Assembly (NCBI GenBank): GCA_024641705.1
Contig: JAHECO010000017.1
Span: 19,429 to 83,428, forward strand
Length of the DNA stretch: 64,000 nt
Reading direction: 5' to 3'
From: Candidatus Kryptoniota bacterium
GTDB lineage: Bacteria; Bacteroidota; Ignavibacteria; Kryptoniales; JAKASW01
The stretch's first letter is position 1. Each line of letters begins with the position of its first letter. Below, in pieces: positions 18,120 to 26,415 of this stretch. Position numbers and translations under genes: made by a program. The notes below the pieces were generated by a model. The model searched no databases. It was not told the DNA's origin and saw only the letters and a list, made by a program, of their open reading frames with translations.

Positions 18120-18566
18120 CTATTTTGGAAGACTGTCTCTCGGAACAAGAAGCCTTCCGGCGAACTCCCTGGCCTGTCACTCGGCCTTTCCCCAAAACCA
18201 ACTCGGCATGGCTGCCTGCATATTCTTCCACTCCTCAAAGGTAACTGCGCGCAGTTTGGATATCACTGCCTTATGCAGGAGAAAGTGTCCGGCTTCGTGA
18301 GCGATTGAAAACCTTATATGTACATCAGGGGCCGAAGGGTCATAGTCGATTTCTTTCAGGTCTGCTGTTAGAAACGCCTCTGTACCAGCGAACTGTTTCA
18401 GGTCGGCTACCGGAACCATTCCAATCCCCAGTCCGCGCTCGACGATTAAATCCACGTCGACCGGTATTTTGTCTCCCCGGTGGTTTTGTCTCAGTTTGTC
18501 GGCCTCCTTCCAGATAGATTCCTTTGGCAGCCTCGGAAGGGGTAACTTAGAGAAATCGACTCCCAC
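18120..18566 (-). pseudogene. Truncated ImmA/IrrE-type metallopeptidase of the decayed element
   Basis: The open part (18177-18566, 129 residues, GTG start two bases after the XRE stop) has the intact zinc motif HEAGHFLLH. It stops at TGA (18177-18179), but the same frame then reads QAREFAGRLLVPRDSLPK before a TAG (18120-18122). QAxEFAGRLLVP is the normal continuation of this family, so the TGA is a disabling mutation. Family members run on for another 80-130 residues, which are missing. ImmA/IrrE proteins cleave or inactivate their XRE-type repressor partners and so switch on mobile elements. Its partner lies immediately upstream. Confidence 0.8.
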
Positions 18567-18568
18567 AG

Positions 18569-18931
18569 TTATCTCTGCTTGAGCAGCTTTATTAGCTCGT
18601 CCAGTTCCTCTTGGGTGTGCTGTTTCCCGCTTATAGTGCGGAAGAAAACGGGGAGTTTCGAGACAATTTCCTCGTCTTCGTAAACGCTTTCGGGAATCCT
18701 GCCCTGGGCCACGGAAGCAAGGTTGAAAAACTCCAACCAGTCATCGGAGCCTTTCTTGAGGCCGACGATCTTAGCCACACGCTCCAAAACGTCCCTCTTG
18801 GAAGGCGGAGCGAGTTTTCCACGCTCGATCTTGCTCCAATTGCTCGCGTCCATCTGCGCCAGCTTGCAAAACTCCCTGAGGCCAAGTCCCTTCTTCAGAC
18901 GCTTTGCTTTGACAAACTCTCCAAACGTCAT
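18569..18931 (-). CDS. XRE-family repressor, partner of the truncated ImmA
   Basis: 120 residues from the ATG at 18931 (CAGGAGA 9 nt upstream); the frame is open further but without a start of similar quality. Residues about 10-45 form a lambda-repressor-like helix-turn-helix (GLGLREFCKLAQMDASNWSK), followed by a helical dimerisation region. It resembles the XRE protein at 27705-28070 along its whole length (shared S/YSKxERG, PP, VLERxAKxxxL and the LPVxxRTI segment). It probably represses its own operon through the inverted repeat at 18987-19017. It seems intact although its ImmA partner is broken. Confidence 0.85.
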   Translation of the reverse strand: MTFGEFVKAKRLKKGLGLREFCKLAQMDASNWSKIERGKLAPPSKRDVLERVAKIVGLKKGSDDWLEFFNLASVAQGRIPESVYEDEEIVSKLPVFFRTISGKQHTQEELDELIKLLKQR

Positions 18932-18986
18932 TGGCTTGTCTCCTGTCTTATGTTTAACCGTATATGTCTCTGTGGTATTTCTTTTA

Positions 18987-19017
18987 CCGTTTGTGGTAAT
19001 AAATATACCACAAACGG
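18987..19017. promoter_or_regulatory. Perfect 12-bp inverted repeat, likely XRE operator
   Basis: CCGTTTGTGGTA (18987-18998) and TACCACAAACGG (19006-19017) are perfect complements around a 7-nt AT spacer, 56 bp upstream of the XRE start. A further half-site TGTGGTA lies at 18971-18977. The position and symmetry are those of a dimeric repressor operator. Confidence 0.75.
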
Positions 19018-19139
19018 CATTGGCTTCAAGTGACAAATTGCACACAAGTGAATGATGGGGATCGCAAGGCCGGCAGAGGCATCAAGGCTTAAGAGCACTA
19101 ATTGAGGCGCACTAAATATGGAGGTGCAGAAGAAGTAGA

Positions 19140-19262
19140 TTAAAGGGCCGCTGGTGGCGCCCTTATCCTGATTGTGCCAAGCAGCTTTTCGCCTTGCTTG
19201 GATCGAAAGTAAACGCGAAACCCCTCGTGGTTACGCTGCGGGATGATTTGATTCTGTTGCAT
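19140..19262 (-). pseudogene. Truncated homolog of the element gene at 24955-25386
   Basis: A 40-codon frame with a good Shine-Dalgarno (GAGAAAGGACA) before its ATG at 19262. It reads PQRNHEGFRVYFRSKQGEKL, clearly related to PNHDGLRLFLHSKEGQRLLG near the N-terminus of the 143-residue protein of the intact element. It ends after about 40 residues. This is the strongest single link between the decayed region and the intact element. Apart from this the 19046-19482 gap shows no gene. Confidence 0.65.
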
Positions 19263-19482
19263 TGTCCTTTCTCCGTGTTAAATGCAGAGGGCAGCGGGAC
19301 AATGCAAAGCCGAACGTGGGGACGGAGACCGCTGCTTCTCTCAAAATCTTGGACTTAGTGGAAATATTTTTGTCCGGCTTTATCATTGCCGTAGTAAACT
19401 AACATGGGGGGTGTTCGAGTGACGAGCCGTTCACCGGATCGGTGAGGAGCTGTTCACCAAATGGTTGGCTGTGACTTAAGAC

Positions 19483-20028
19483 TTAGGTAAGGCTGAAATC
19501 GAGCAAAACAAGCTCGACCGTCGCTCTCGAAAGGTCTTCGGGGTTTTTGTGGAACCCATTATTGGTCAACCACTTCTTGAAACGGTTGGATGCTTGCTTT
19601 GCTTTGAGACCAGGGAATCTGCCCTCTCTTGCAATCCTCTCTCCTGCCTGCGAATACGATAGTTCTGGATTTTCCGAAAGCACCCCACAGAATTCCAAGT
19701 ATAGACCAATTGGAATATTAGCGGTTCTTGTATTCTTTGCAATCGGTTGCAATATCCTTTTTGCCTGTTCAACAAGGTGAAGCTTATCGCGCATCTTTAG
19801 GTCGACCATTGAGTCAAGAAGGTAGAGTTTGCGGCCTATCGGGGCCAACAGGAGATGAGAAAAGAGGTTGAAACCTTTACCGTCTGTCATTTCTGACAAC
19901 CGGTCAAATAAACCGCTCATGACACTTTTGTCCTGAATACTGGAGTAGCAGTCGTACAGATACATTAGCTTCTGGTCATCGCGCCATGAAAGTTGATATT
20001 GCGAAAGAAAGCCCTCTAACTCGCCCAT
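19483..20028 (-). CDS. Hypothetical protein, probably 5'-truncated
   Basis: 181 residues from the ATG at 20028, which has no Shine-Dalgarno. The frame stays open and protein-like upstream to 20127 (reading ...ARILELFKDSQNEWIAKIYE) and stops at a TAA (20128-20130) with no ATG in between, so the N-terminus is probably missing. The body is helical, with no signal or membrane segment, and ends in a basic region (LKAKQASNRFKKWLTNNG) that could be a small DNA-binding unit. I do not recognise the family. It lies between remnants of a mobile element and was probably part of it. Confidence 0.5.
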   Translation of the reverse strand: MGELEGFLSQYQLSWRDDQKLMYLYDCYSSIQDKSVMSGLFDRLSEMTDGKGFNLFSHLLLAPIGRKLYLLDSMVDLKMRDKLHLVEQAKRILQPIAKNTRTANIPIGLYLEFCGVLSENPELSYSQAGERIAREGRFPGLKAKQASNRFKKWLTNNGFHKNPEDLSRATVELVLLDFSLT

Positions 20029-20184
20029 CGCAGTTTCATAGATTTTTGCTATCCACTCGTTCTGGGAATCCTTGAACAGCTCTAAGATTCGTGCCGCAGT
20101 TAATTTGCAAGTTGTCTGTACTAAAGCTTAGAATTCTTTTCAGTTATCCACGGAGCCTCCGGGAACGCGCACACGACACATGAA

Positions 20185-20724
20185 TCACAGGCTCCGGTAA
20201 TAAGCTATCGTTTCCCGGATAGCATCAATCACATCCCTGTCTATGGTGTAGGTCGTGGTGCCAAGTTCAACAGTACACTCGTGACTCGCGGCGCAAATCG
20301 TACTGAGGGAATCAATTTCAATCCTGGAGAGTGAAACTGTTGCGTGTTCGAATCGCATCCCGAAGTCACCTATCGTATCTACTTTGGTCCAGCGAGACAA
20401 ATCCCAAAATAGCGTTCCACCGCTGTCACTAATAAGGGCACTCTTGAAATGTATCCAATCTGCCCCGACGTAAGAGAATTCCAATGAGAAATCATTCGTC
20501 GATTGTTGGCGGGTAATAAACGCCGCGAGGGGCAGAGCACTGTATCGCCTCCGAATGAGGTAACCGCTTTCAATAAATGCACCACCCTTAACGACATTGT
20601 AGGACACATATAATCCAGTGTGGTCTATTGGTTTGAAGTCTCCCCGGATAGGAATTAAGTAATTCGCGCAAGATGCGGCGGCAAACGTTGCACAAGCAAA
20701 CAGCAAAAGCCTCAGCAACTTCAC
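20185..20724 (-). CDS. Putative lipoprotein, cargo of the decayed element
   Basis: 179 residues from the GTG at 20724, chosen because AAAGGGGA lies 7 nt upstream and the signal sequence then starts at once (VKLLRLLLFACATFAAASC). AASC is an acceptable lipobox, so the protein is probably lipid-anchored. The mature part is beta-rich with two later Cys (CAASHEC). No family recognised. It sits next to the integrase remnant, the position where cargo often occurs. Confidence 0.55.
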   Translation of the reverse strand: MKLLRLLLFACATFAAASCANYLIPIRGDFKPIDHTGLYVSYNVVKGGAFIESGYLIRRRYSALPLAAFITRQQSTNDFSLEFSYVGADWIHFKSALISDSGGTLFWDLSRWTKVDTIGDFGMRFEHATVSLSRIEIDSLSTICAASHECTVELGTTTYTIDRDVIDAIRETIAYYRSL

Positions 20725-20802
20725 GATGGTTCCCCTTTTCTTCTGCTGCTTAATCGTACTCCATAGTCTTCTAAAATACAAATAGCTGACAATACGGCTG
20801 TG

Positions 20803-20955
20803 TCAATGCCCCTCCAGCATCTTCACAGCCTTTGCCAAATTCTCGCGCCGGACATGGCTGCAAACCACTGTTGTCTTTGATCCGCTGTAACTCTCAGCGA
20901 ACCTATGGAGGGAAATGAATTGGGGCGTTTAGGGATTACTCAGCTTGTTTTTGAA
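20803..20955 (-). pseudogene. Integrase remnant with large internal deletion
   Basis: Reading on the minus strand gives KLSNP, a stop, then TPQFISLHRFAESYS joined directly to KTTVVCSHVRRENLAKAVKM and a terminal LEGH. The intact integrase at 28105-29193 has KLSQSQKPQFISLHKFADSYSEY near its N-terminus and TTMIYSHVRREDLANAVKMLEGH at its C-terminus. So this copy has lost about 250 central codons, including most catalytic residues, and carries an extra stop. It shows a second, related integrase once lay here, in the same orientation. The rest of 20782-21067 has no gene. Confidence 0.85.
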
Positions 20956-21067
20956 TCCGGGATGGTACAACAGATTGTAGAGTAAACTCTACAGTCCAAG
21001 ATGAAAAGGGATTGAAGGAAGGCCTTGGAAATCCGAAATTCGCAATTCGAATTCCGAAATCTTATGA

Positions 21068-21117
21068 GTGGAGCTGAGGGGAATCGAACCCCTGACCTCG
21101 TGAATGCCATTCACGCG
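21068..21117. repeat. Left attachment site (attL): duplicated 3' half of tRNA-Ala
   Basis: These 50 bp repeat 29308-29357 with one mismatch (T instead of C in the T-loop when read as tRNA). They cover the tRNA from the anticodon stem to the discriminator base. The 5' half is absent, so this is a displaced tail, not a working tRNA. The two copies are offset by 8240 bp. Confidence 0.9.
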
Positions 21118-21160
21118 ATATAACGCAATTCCGTTTTGTCTTGAGCCTGTTTTGGGGTTT

Positions 21161-21180
21161 TGTACAGTGGATTGTACAGT
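21161..21180. repeat. Direct repeat TGTACAGT x2, likely integrase arm site
   Basis: TGTACAGT occurs at 21161-21168 and 21173-21180, 44 bp inside attL. The same octamer occurs twice in inverted orientation near the other end (29238-29259). The shared motif at both ends suggests integrase or excisionase arm-type binding. The stretch 21118-21525 otherwise has no gene. Confidence 0.5.
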
Positions 21181-21525
21181 GACTAACTCAATCCGGGGGG
21201 ATAAAAGAGAAAAGCCGCTGAAGCGAAACTCCGGCTCTGCGTTGCCAAAGGCTCCAACAGCTTTCTCAGAGTAAACTTGTCTCGACGCAGATTCGAGTTT
21301 CATGGTACACTAAAGTTAATTCATGCCTCCCTGCGAAGTCAATAGCCTAAACATTGCAAATTCAGCGTCATGGTACAATGAAGCTTTAGGGGGGATTCTT
21401 CTACCTTCTACTTGTGTTATCTCGTCTAATGCGAAGATAGACGGCAAAGAATTGATTCTGAAGGCATGACCTCGACAAGAATTCCTTTTTTCCAAGAAGT
21501 CGATTGGTCAACGCAGCAAGCATGC

Positions 21526-21729
21526 TTATTCCGGCTTTACTCTCATATCGCGCTTACGGTCAGAAAGCTCTGATTTGGACCGAGGTATGCAAACAAAGAC
21601 CTTCAAACCCTTTTTCTCTGCCTCTTCAATAGAAGAAGCAACCGGGAACGGTTCCGGCTCTTTGTTGATTAGCCGAATTGCCTTTTCGAGTTTATCGATG
21701 CGGTTCTCGATGCTTTTGCTCACAGTCAT
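21526..21729 (-). CDS. Small coiled-coil-like protein of the element
   Basis: 67 residues. It opens with a heptad-like helix (SIENRIDKLEKAIRLINK) and has a basic C-terminal tail. The start region MTVSKSIENRIDKLE resembles that of the next small protein (MNRVESRIKKIEE), so the two may be diverged paralogs of about 66 residues. Function unknown. Last gene of the leftward array. Confidence 0.5.
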   Translation of the reverse strand: MTVSKSIENRIDKLEKAIRLINKEPEPFPVASSIEEAEKKGLKVFVCIPRSKSELSDRKRDMRVKPE

Positions 21730-21815
21730 TCCCTTGCTTTCTTTAAGAATTCTTTTTGCCGGAGAGTCCGCAGCCCGACCCCATGGCGGGATATGGAGTT
21801 CCTTGACGATGACTC

Positions 21816-22016
21816 CTAATGTGTCTTTCTCCCGGCATCTCCTTCTTCGCTAGAGTGCGAGATAAGTTCCTGTTTGCCTTTTCGGTAAACATATTCCAAA
21901 CGTTCCATTTCGCCTTTGCCGATATGACTTATCTGGAGAATTATCCTAATCGGCTTTCCCGGTGTAGGGGAAAGGGTCTCTTCGATTTTCTTGATTCGTG
22001 ATTCCACCCTGTTCAT
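21816..22016 (-). CDS. Small coiled-coil-like protein of the element
   Basis: 66 residues with N-terminal helix VESRIKKIEETL and a central RIILQISHIGKGEMERLEYV segment. It overlaps the upstream 103-residue gene by 4 nt (ATGA type), so it is translationally coupled to it. No known domain seen. Confidence 0.55.
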   Translation of the reverse strand: MNRVESRIKKIEETLSPTPGKPIRIILQISHIGKGEMERLEYVYRKGKQELISHSSEEGDAGRKTH

Positions 22017-22324
22017 TCCGGTTCACTGTTGACTTTGGTCTCTAATTCGTCCAATCGTTCCTCGATGTCGGAACCCTGAGCAATCGTGACATAAGTGCTT
22101 AACAAATAGCTCAACGTCTTTGCATCGTTCCCGCTGACTTCGCCCCTGATGAAGGAACGAATAAGTCTCGAACATAGCCGTTTAACGTCCTTCAAATTGC
22201 TCAATCTACCGGGCTTTAAACCTATCGTTTCTGCAAGTTCCGCCCGTGTAAGTTTTTGAGTATTGATAACCTCAAGGCTACTCCCCGGAGGGTCTGCGGC
22301 GTGTTTATGTGGTTCCTTGCTCAT
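22013..22324 (-). CDS. Small helical protein, possible HTH, of the element
   Basis: 103 residues. The segment KLTRAELAETIGLKPGRLSN could be a helix-turn-helix, and the C-terminus is coiled-coil-like (IEERLDELETKVN). The 50 residues after the HTH-like part (RLCSRLIRSFIRGEVSGNDA) resemble small phage-type proteins that accompany replication genes, but I cannot name a family. It follows the helicase gene after 16 bp and overlaps the next gene by 4 nt. Confidence 0.55.
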   Translation of the reverse strand: MSKEPHKHAADPPGSSLEVINTQKLTRAELAETIGLKPGRLSNLKDVKRLCSRLIRSFIRGEVSGNDAKTLSYLLSTYVTIAQGSDIEERLDELETKVNSEPE

Positions 22325-22340
22325 TGGTTATTCTCCGAGA

Positions 22341-23804
22341 TTAAAATGGCAAGTTATCTTTTTCGACCTCGACCGCGCCGAAGTCCTCAAGCGTGCATGC
22401 GGCTTGATTGTGATTCTCTGGCTTGCTTTGTTTTTGGTCGGCCTGACATAGGGCCGGACCGTCTCCGAAGTATGCCCCGCGATCACCATGGAAGGGCAGC
22501 TCAACCAAAATGCCGCTCTCACCGTCACCTTGCTTAGCAATCTGAAGCATTGCTTTCCGTTCCTCGACTGGTCCGAAGGTGGAATCCGGCATCGGATTAC
22601 TAAGCAGAAGGACTGTCCTGGCATCATACGATAACATGCCGGAATCCCTCATGTGCCCGAGTCCGGGCTGTGTAAAGTTTTCAGCCTCTTTGTTCAAAGG
22701 AGAGACGGTCAGAACGACTATTTCAAATTTAATGGCAAGCTGCGTGAGCTTCCATGAGAAATGAGCGACTTCGCGCTCCCGGTTTTGGAATCTCTCTTTG
22801 GGATCCGATGCGAGTTTCCCTATGTGATCCACCACAACGAATTTGACTCCACGGTCCCGGACAAGTTTCTCGATTCTCAAACAAAGCTCGTTCACGGTCA
22901 AATCCGGTGTGCAGTCAAGAAAAAGCCTTCCCTGTCTCCGGCGATAATCCTGCACCGCGTTAGTATAACGCTTCGCGTCTTCTTTGGAATCGAAAAACGA
23001 ATTAGGATTGCTCGCTTTGTGGATCGGCACTCTGCCAAGCTGAGCAATCGCCCGCGTCACCATTCGTGGCTTTGACATTTCGAGGCTGAAGTATCCCGTT
23101 GGAACGATTCGAGAAATACTCAGGAGTATTTGCAGGGCAAAGCTGCTCTTTCCGGTTCCGGTGTTTCCTGCAAGGACGACTGAATCCCCGAATTGGAATC
23201 CACCACCGAGTCTTGAATCAAGCTCAGCGAATCCGGTTCCAAGGAGACCAACTTCACCACGGTTGAAGCGTTCAACGTGCTCAAGATACACCTTCAGGCT
23301 TTCTTCGGTGTCCGTCACCGCCTTGGATTGCTTGCGGAAGGAGAGGAGCTTGTCAAGTTGTTCTCTCTGTGAATCTGCTAACGCAAACGGGTCACCCCCG
23401 CCATTGTAACACTGCTGAATGTTGTCCGTGTTGCTTTCAATGATACTTCTGAGCATAAATTTTTCGGCTACTATTTGGCAGTGTGCTTCAATATTGACAG
23501 TAGAAACGACAGAGTTCACAACCTCATTTAGGTATGCCGAACCCCCGACGTTTTCAAGTTTGCCCCGCTTCCTCAGCGCCTCTCGCACTGTGATAACGTC
23601 AACGGCTGTGCCTGCGTTCTGAAGTTCAAGCATTGCTTGGAAAGCTGTCCCGTTAGCTGTAGAGTAGAAAGATTCAGGCTGCAAGAGTTCTCGCGCCACG
23701 GTTAAAGCATCTGTGGGGCTTAGAAGAATGGCTCCGAGCACCGCTCTTTCAGCCTCGATGTCTTGCGGTGGAATGTGTCCACCTTGTTCAAATTCTGCGC
23801 TCAT
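22341..23804 (-). CDS. DnaB-like replicative helicase of the element
   Basis: 487 residues from the ATG at 23804, preceded by AAGGGAG and overlapping the initiator stop by ATGA. The N-terminal DnaB domain starts IPPQDIEAERAVLGAILLSP. The RecA-like domain carries Walker A GNTGTGKSS, a Walker B-like KFVVVDHIGKL, and motifs such as YFSLEMSK and LLSNPMPDSTF. It should unwind the replication fork for the element's own replication. The linker and the motif after Walker B are less canonical than in host DnaB, as is common for phage and plasmid versions. The C-terminus is short and low-complexity. Confidence 0.88.
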   Translation of the reverse strand: MSAEFEQGGHIPPQDIEAERAVLGAILLSPTDALTVARELLQPESFYSTANGTAFQAMLELQNAGTAVDVITVREALRKRGKLENVGGSAYLNEVVNSVVSTVNIEAHCQIVAEKFMLRSIIESNTDNIQQCYNGGGDPFALADSQREQLDKLLSFRKQSKAVTDTEESLKVYLEHVERFNRGEVGLLGTGFAELDSRLGGGFQFGDSVVLAGNTGTGKSSFALQILLSISRIVPTGYFSLEMSKPRMVTRAIAQLGRVPIHKASNPNSFFDSKEDAKRYTNAVQDYRRRQGRLFLDCTPDLTVNELCLRIEKLVRDRGVKFVVVDHIGKLASDPKERFQNREREVAHFSWKLTQLAIKFEIVVLTVSPLNKEAENFTQPGLGHMRDSGMLSYDARTVLLLSNPMPDSTFGPVEERKAMLQIAKQGDGESGILVELPFHGDRGAYFGDGPALCQADQKQSKPENHNQAACTLEDFGAVEVEKDNLPF

Positions 23805-24687
23805 GCCTGCACTCCCTTCCTTGTCAATCCTAACCTTTGGCATTCTGCCAGGGGGTTCTTGTAGCCCCGGTAATGCACCAACTCGGTCCCCGGAATCCAT
23901 TTGAAGGCATCCTTTGAGTCGAAGCATCTTCTCACAAGCTCCACGGCTAATAGTTGCGGAACATCTTGCTCGATCAATTCCTTCGGTTCTTCTTTGCCCG
24001 GAAGATAGTCCTTGAATCGCTCAGCCCTGCCAAAGAAGTTTTGCGGCTGAATCCTGTATTGTCTGTCTTGACTCATGCCGTTTTGTGAGTAGCGGTCAAT
24101 GCAAGCGATAAGTTGTTCCTTCGTGAATCCAGAGTTCAACCGCTTTTTGATGCTGTTCTTTGCATCTGTAGCAGCTCCCGGCCTAACCGTCTTCTTGTAG
24201 TGCTCATAGATTTCCTCCGAAACGGTAATATCTTTTCTGTATTCTATAGTCTCTATCTGTGTCACTTTGTTGTCACTTTGTTGTTCCTTTGCTGTCACTT
24301 CCGCTGTTATTTTTGTTGTCACCTTTGTTGTTACTTCGTTAATATCGCCTGTTCCATTTCCTTGATAGAGAGCCCAATTTTTCACGATTATCGTGGAATA
24401 CTTGTTGTTACTTTTGGTGTCAATGTTGCCTGTCCTTTTCAGTGTCACGATTGCTTTCCAAAACGTACTCGGTTTTAATCCGCACTCGGCACTTCCGGTG
24501 AACCGCCCGGATACAAAGGAACCCGGCTGTGAAGCTCGACCTCCTTTCCGTCAATCAGTGCCTTCGCCGGGAAATGGTTCGCCCGTAACAAGGCCCACGA
24601 CCAAACGCGCCACAGCGTCTTGTTCTGCCAGACGGCACTGTCCAGGCTCTTAACATACAACTTGAGCCATGCTCGTTTATTGCTCAT
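23801..24687 (-). pseudogene. Phage-type replication initiator with a frameshift
   Basis: Two frames make one protein. The N-terminal frame from ATG 24687 reads MSNKRAWLKLYVKSLDSAVW and ...FPAKALIDGKEVEL, then runs into a stop at 24475. The other frame continues PGSFVSGRFTGSAECGLKPS and TFWKAIVTLKRTGNIDTKSN, then YSTIIVKNWALYQ, the expected winged-helix order for phage replication proteins. Restoring 1 nt between about 24527 and 24540 gives a 295-residue protein. The later part is a helical domain like DnaD/phage C-terminal replication domains. It lies directly before the helicase (ATGA overlap), as initiators or loaders do. Either a real lesion or a sequencing error. Confidence 0.75.
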
Positions 24688-24958
24688 TGTCGGCCCCCGG
24701 TTCATCGTTGAGTGATTCCAGTAACTCGGAGAGGTCGATTCCTTCGGCTTCAAGCTGGATCGCATCGGAACAAAGGAAATAAGCTTCAGTCAGGCTGTCT
24801 AATCCGGTCGAAACACTGTCAAGCAGTTTTTTCTTGAGCCTGTTTTCCGGTGACTCGCTGACAGTTGCTTTGCTCAATTCCCGATACTCGCTTTCGATTG
24901 AGCGAATGAGATTCGACAGGGTGATTTGCAGGTCGGGTAGCTTTTCCTGGAGTGTCAT
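24677..24958 (-). CDS. Small acidic helical protein of the element
   Basis: 93 residues, mostly charged helix with an acidic C-terminus. It overlaps the upstream gene by 4 nt (ATGA) and the initiator start by 11 nt, so the four genes 25386 to 22341 form one coupled unit. No recognised domain. Confidence 0.6.
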   Translation of the reverse strand: MTLQEKLPDLQITLSNLIRSIESEYRELSKATVSESPENRLKKKLLDSVSTGLDSLTEAYFLCSDAIQLEAEGIDLSELLESLNDEPGADNEQ

Positions 24959-25386
24959 GGCATGACCTCCGAGAAAAGGGAGGGCTGAACCACTTGAAGG
25001 GGCTGAACTGACCGGCCTTCGCCGCGAATGATTGTCAGAGGTAAAATGACCTGAGACTCACAAGCGTTCTGAAAGTGCATCCACCGTGTGCCCTGAATGA
25101 GCCAGGTGTCCCGTGCGATACGGTGATGCTCTTTCCGTCCGTCTGCATGTTGAATTGTTAGCTCAATCCATCGAAACGGAAAGTGTCTCTGGTCTCGAAG
25201 CAATTCGGAATTGACTCCATAGCCGCCGATAGCTCGGAAGAAATGCCTCCTTTCATCTCGGAAGACTCGGAGCGTATCCCGAACAATAATGCCAAGAAGC
25301 CTTTGACCTTCCTTGCTGTGGAGAAAAAGCCGTAAACCGTCGTGGTTAGGTTGAAGCGTAATTTCTGAGGGCGTTGTTGTCTGCAT
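24955..25386 (-). CDS. Element protein of unknown function, homologous to remnant at 19140
   Basis: 143 residues from the ATG at 25386 (GGGAG upstream). The middle is beta-rich and basic (RDQRHFPFRWIELTIQHADG), the N-terminus reads LQPNHDGLRLFLHSKEGQRL, and the C-terminal tail VVQPSLFSEV resembles the short tails by which some proteins dock on partners, including a QxSLF-type beta-clamp-binding peptide (QPSLFSEV). That last idea is inference. A truncated homolog survives at 19140-19262. It heads the replication unit. Confidence 0.6.
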   Translation of the reverse strand: MQTTTPSEITLQPNHDGLRLFLHSKEGQRLLGIIVRDTLRVFRDERRHFFRAIGGYGVNSELLRDQRHFPFRWIELTIQHADGRKEHHRIARDTWLIQGTRWMHFQNACESQVILPLTIIRGEGRSVQPLQVVQPSLFSEVMP

Positions 25387-25584
25387 GGTTTTTACTCCCA
25401 AGAAAAGATTGAGTTAGAAAAAAATAGACGGCAGGAGAGTTTATGCAGACTTCACCTTGGAAACCCGCCGTCTGAAAATTGTTTGTTGGATTATATGGTA
25501 AAGTCTTTATCACAAACTCTACCAGTAAGTTATGGCGATTTTTAGACGTGACAGTCTTGGGAGATTTGTCACGCTTTCTTTTGT

Positions 25585-26322
25585 CTATCTGATTATGAGA
25601 CCATCCCGATATTCGAGCATATTTTTTTCTGCCATCTTCTCAATTAGAGCCTTTATCTCTGTCCACGGTTTGCCGATTGCGTCAACAAGTTGCTGCTCGG
25701 TCTTAAAGTCCGTGTCCCCGGCACGCACTGCGTCCAGAATCTGTTTTTCTTCTTCGGTTCTTGTTTCCTCTCGCTTGTCTCCAGTCTTGTCGATGTATCT
25801 TTGTTTCAGCTTTCTTAAAGTGACATCCGAAGCATCAAGGAATCTTTTGGCGTACGGGAGTAACTCCCTAAACGTGTTTCTTGATCGGCACAGTATTTCT
25901 TTTATATCATTGTCCATTCCTTTTGTCACCGGGAGTTTTCCAAAATATGGGTCGCTTAATTCCTCTGCCATGGCGTCCTCAGGTGCCTTATAAGGGTGGC
26001 TCTCCATAATGCGGTTAAATTGATTCTGAATATAGTCGGCACGTTCCGCCTTGGCCCTGATGCTCTCAAAATATTCATTCTCGCATTTCTCCATGCCTGA
26101 CTTTAATCGCCATTGAAGAATTTCATTACCTTCTGGGAATAACTTGGAGATTCCATCAAGAAGAGCTTCACGTTCGCGTCCAAAGGGTGTCATGGTGGGA
26201 GCATCGCCAAACTTCTGCCGATGTTGCTCAATCAATTTAGCAATCGTTTGAAGTGTGAAATCTATCCGAGCATTTATTTCCATCTCAGTAAGTCCGTTAG
26301 AATTATTCGCTTGTTCCATCAT
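25585..26322 (-). CDS. Hypothetical helical protein of the element
   Basis: 245 residues, almost all helical and charged, no signal or membrane segment. The last 45 residues (DFKTEQQLVDAIGKPWTEIK, ALIEKMAEKNMLEYRDGLI) look like a winged helix, so a DNA-binding role is possible. An inverted repeat CGTGACA/TGTCACG just after the stop (25548-25573) may end the transcript. The 198-bp gap to the next gene holds no other gene. Confidence 0.55.
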   Translation of the reverse strand: MMEQANNSNGLTEMEINARIDFTLQTIAKLIEQHRQKFGDAPTMTPFGREREALLDGISKLFPEGNEILQWRLKSGMEKCENEYFESIRAKAERADYIQNQFNRIMESHPYKAPEDAMAEELSDPYFGKLPVTKGMDNDIKEILCRSRNTFRELLPYAKRFLDASDVTLRKLKQRYIDKTGDKREETRTEEEKQILDAVRAGDTDFKTEQQLVDAIGKPWTEIKALIEKMAEKNMLEYRDGLIIR

Positions 26323-26415
26323 TCACCCTCAATTGTAAATGTTCCATGGTGTTTATCGGTAGGCTCATTCTAAAAGGCTTCAGCCCTGGACCGAGGAATG
26401 CCAAATTTAAAACTT

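Noticed and set aside
18177..18931. XRE plus ImmA as a toxin-antitoxin pair
   Set aside because: Partner type, gene order and nearness to integrases fit a mobile-element switch; no toxin motif.
24475..24560. Programmed -1 frameshifting in the initiator
   Set aside because: No X XXY YYZ slippery heptamer and no downstream stem at the junction; a lesion or read error is simpler.
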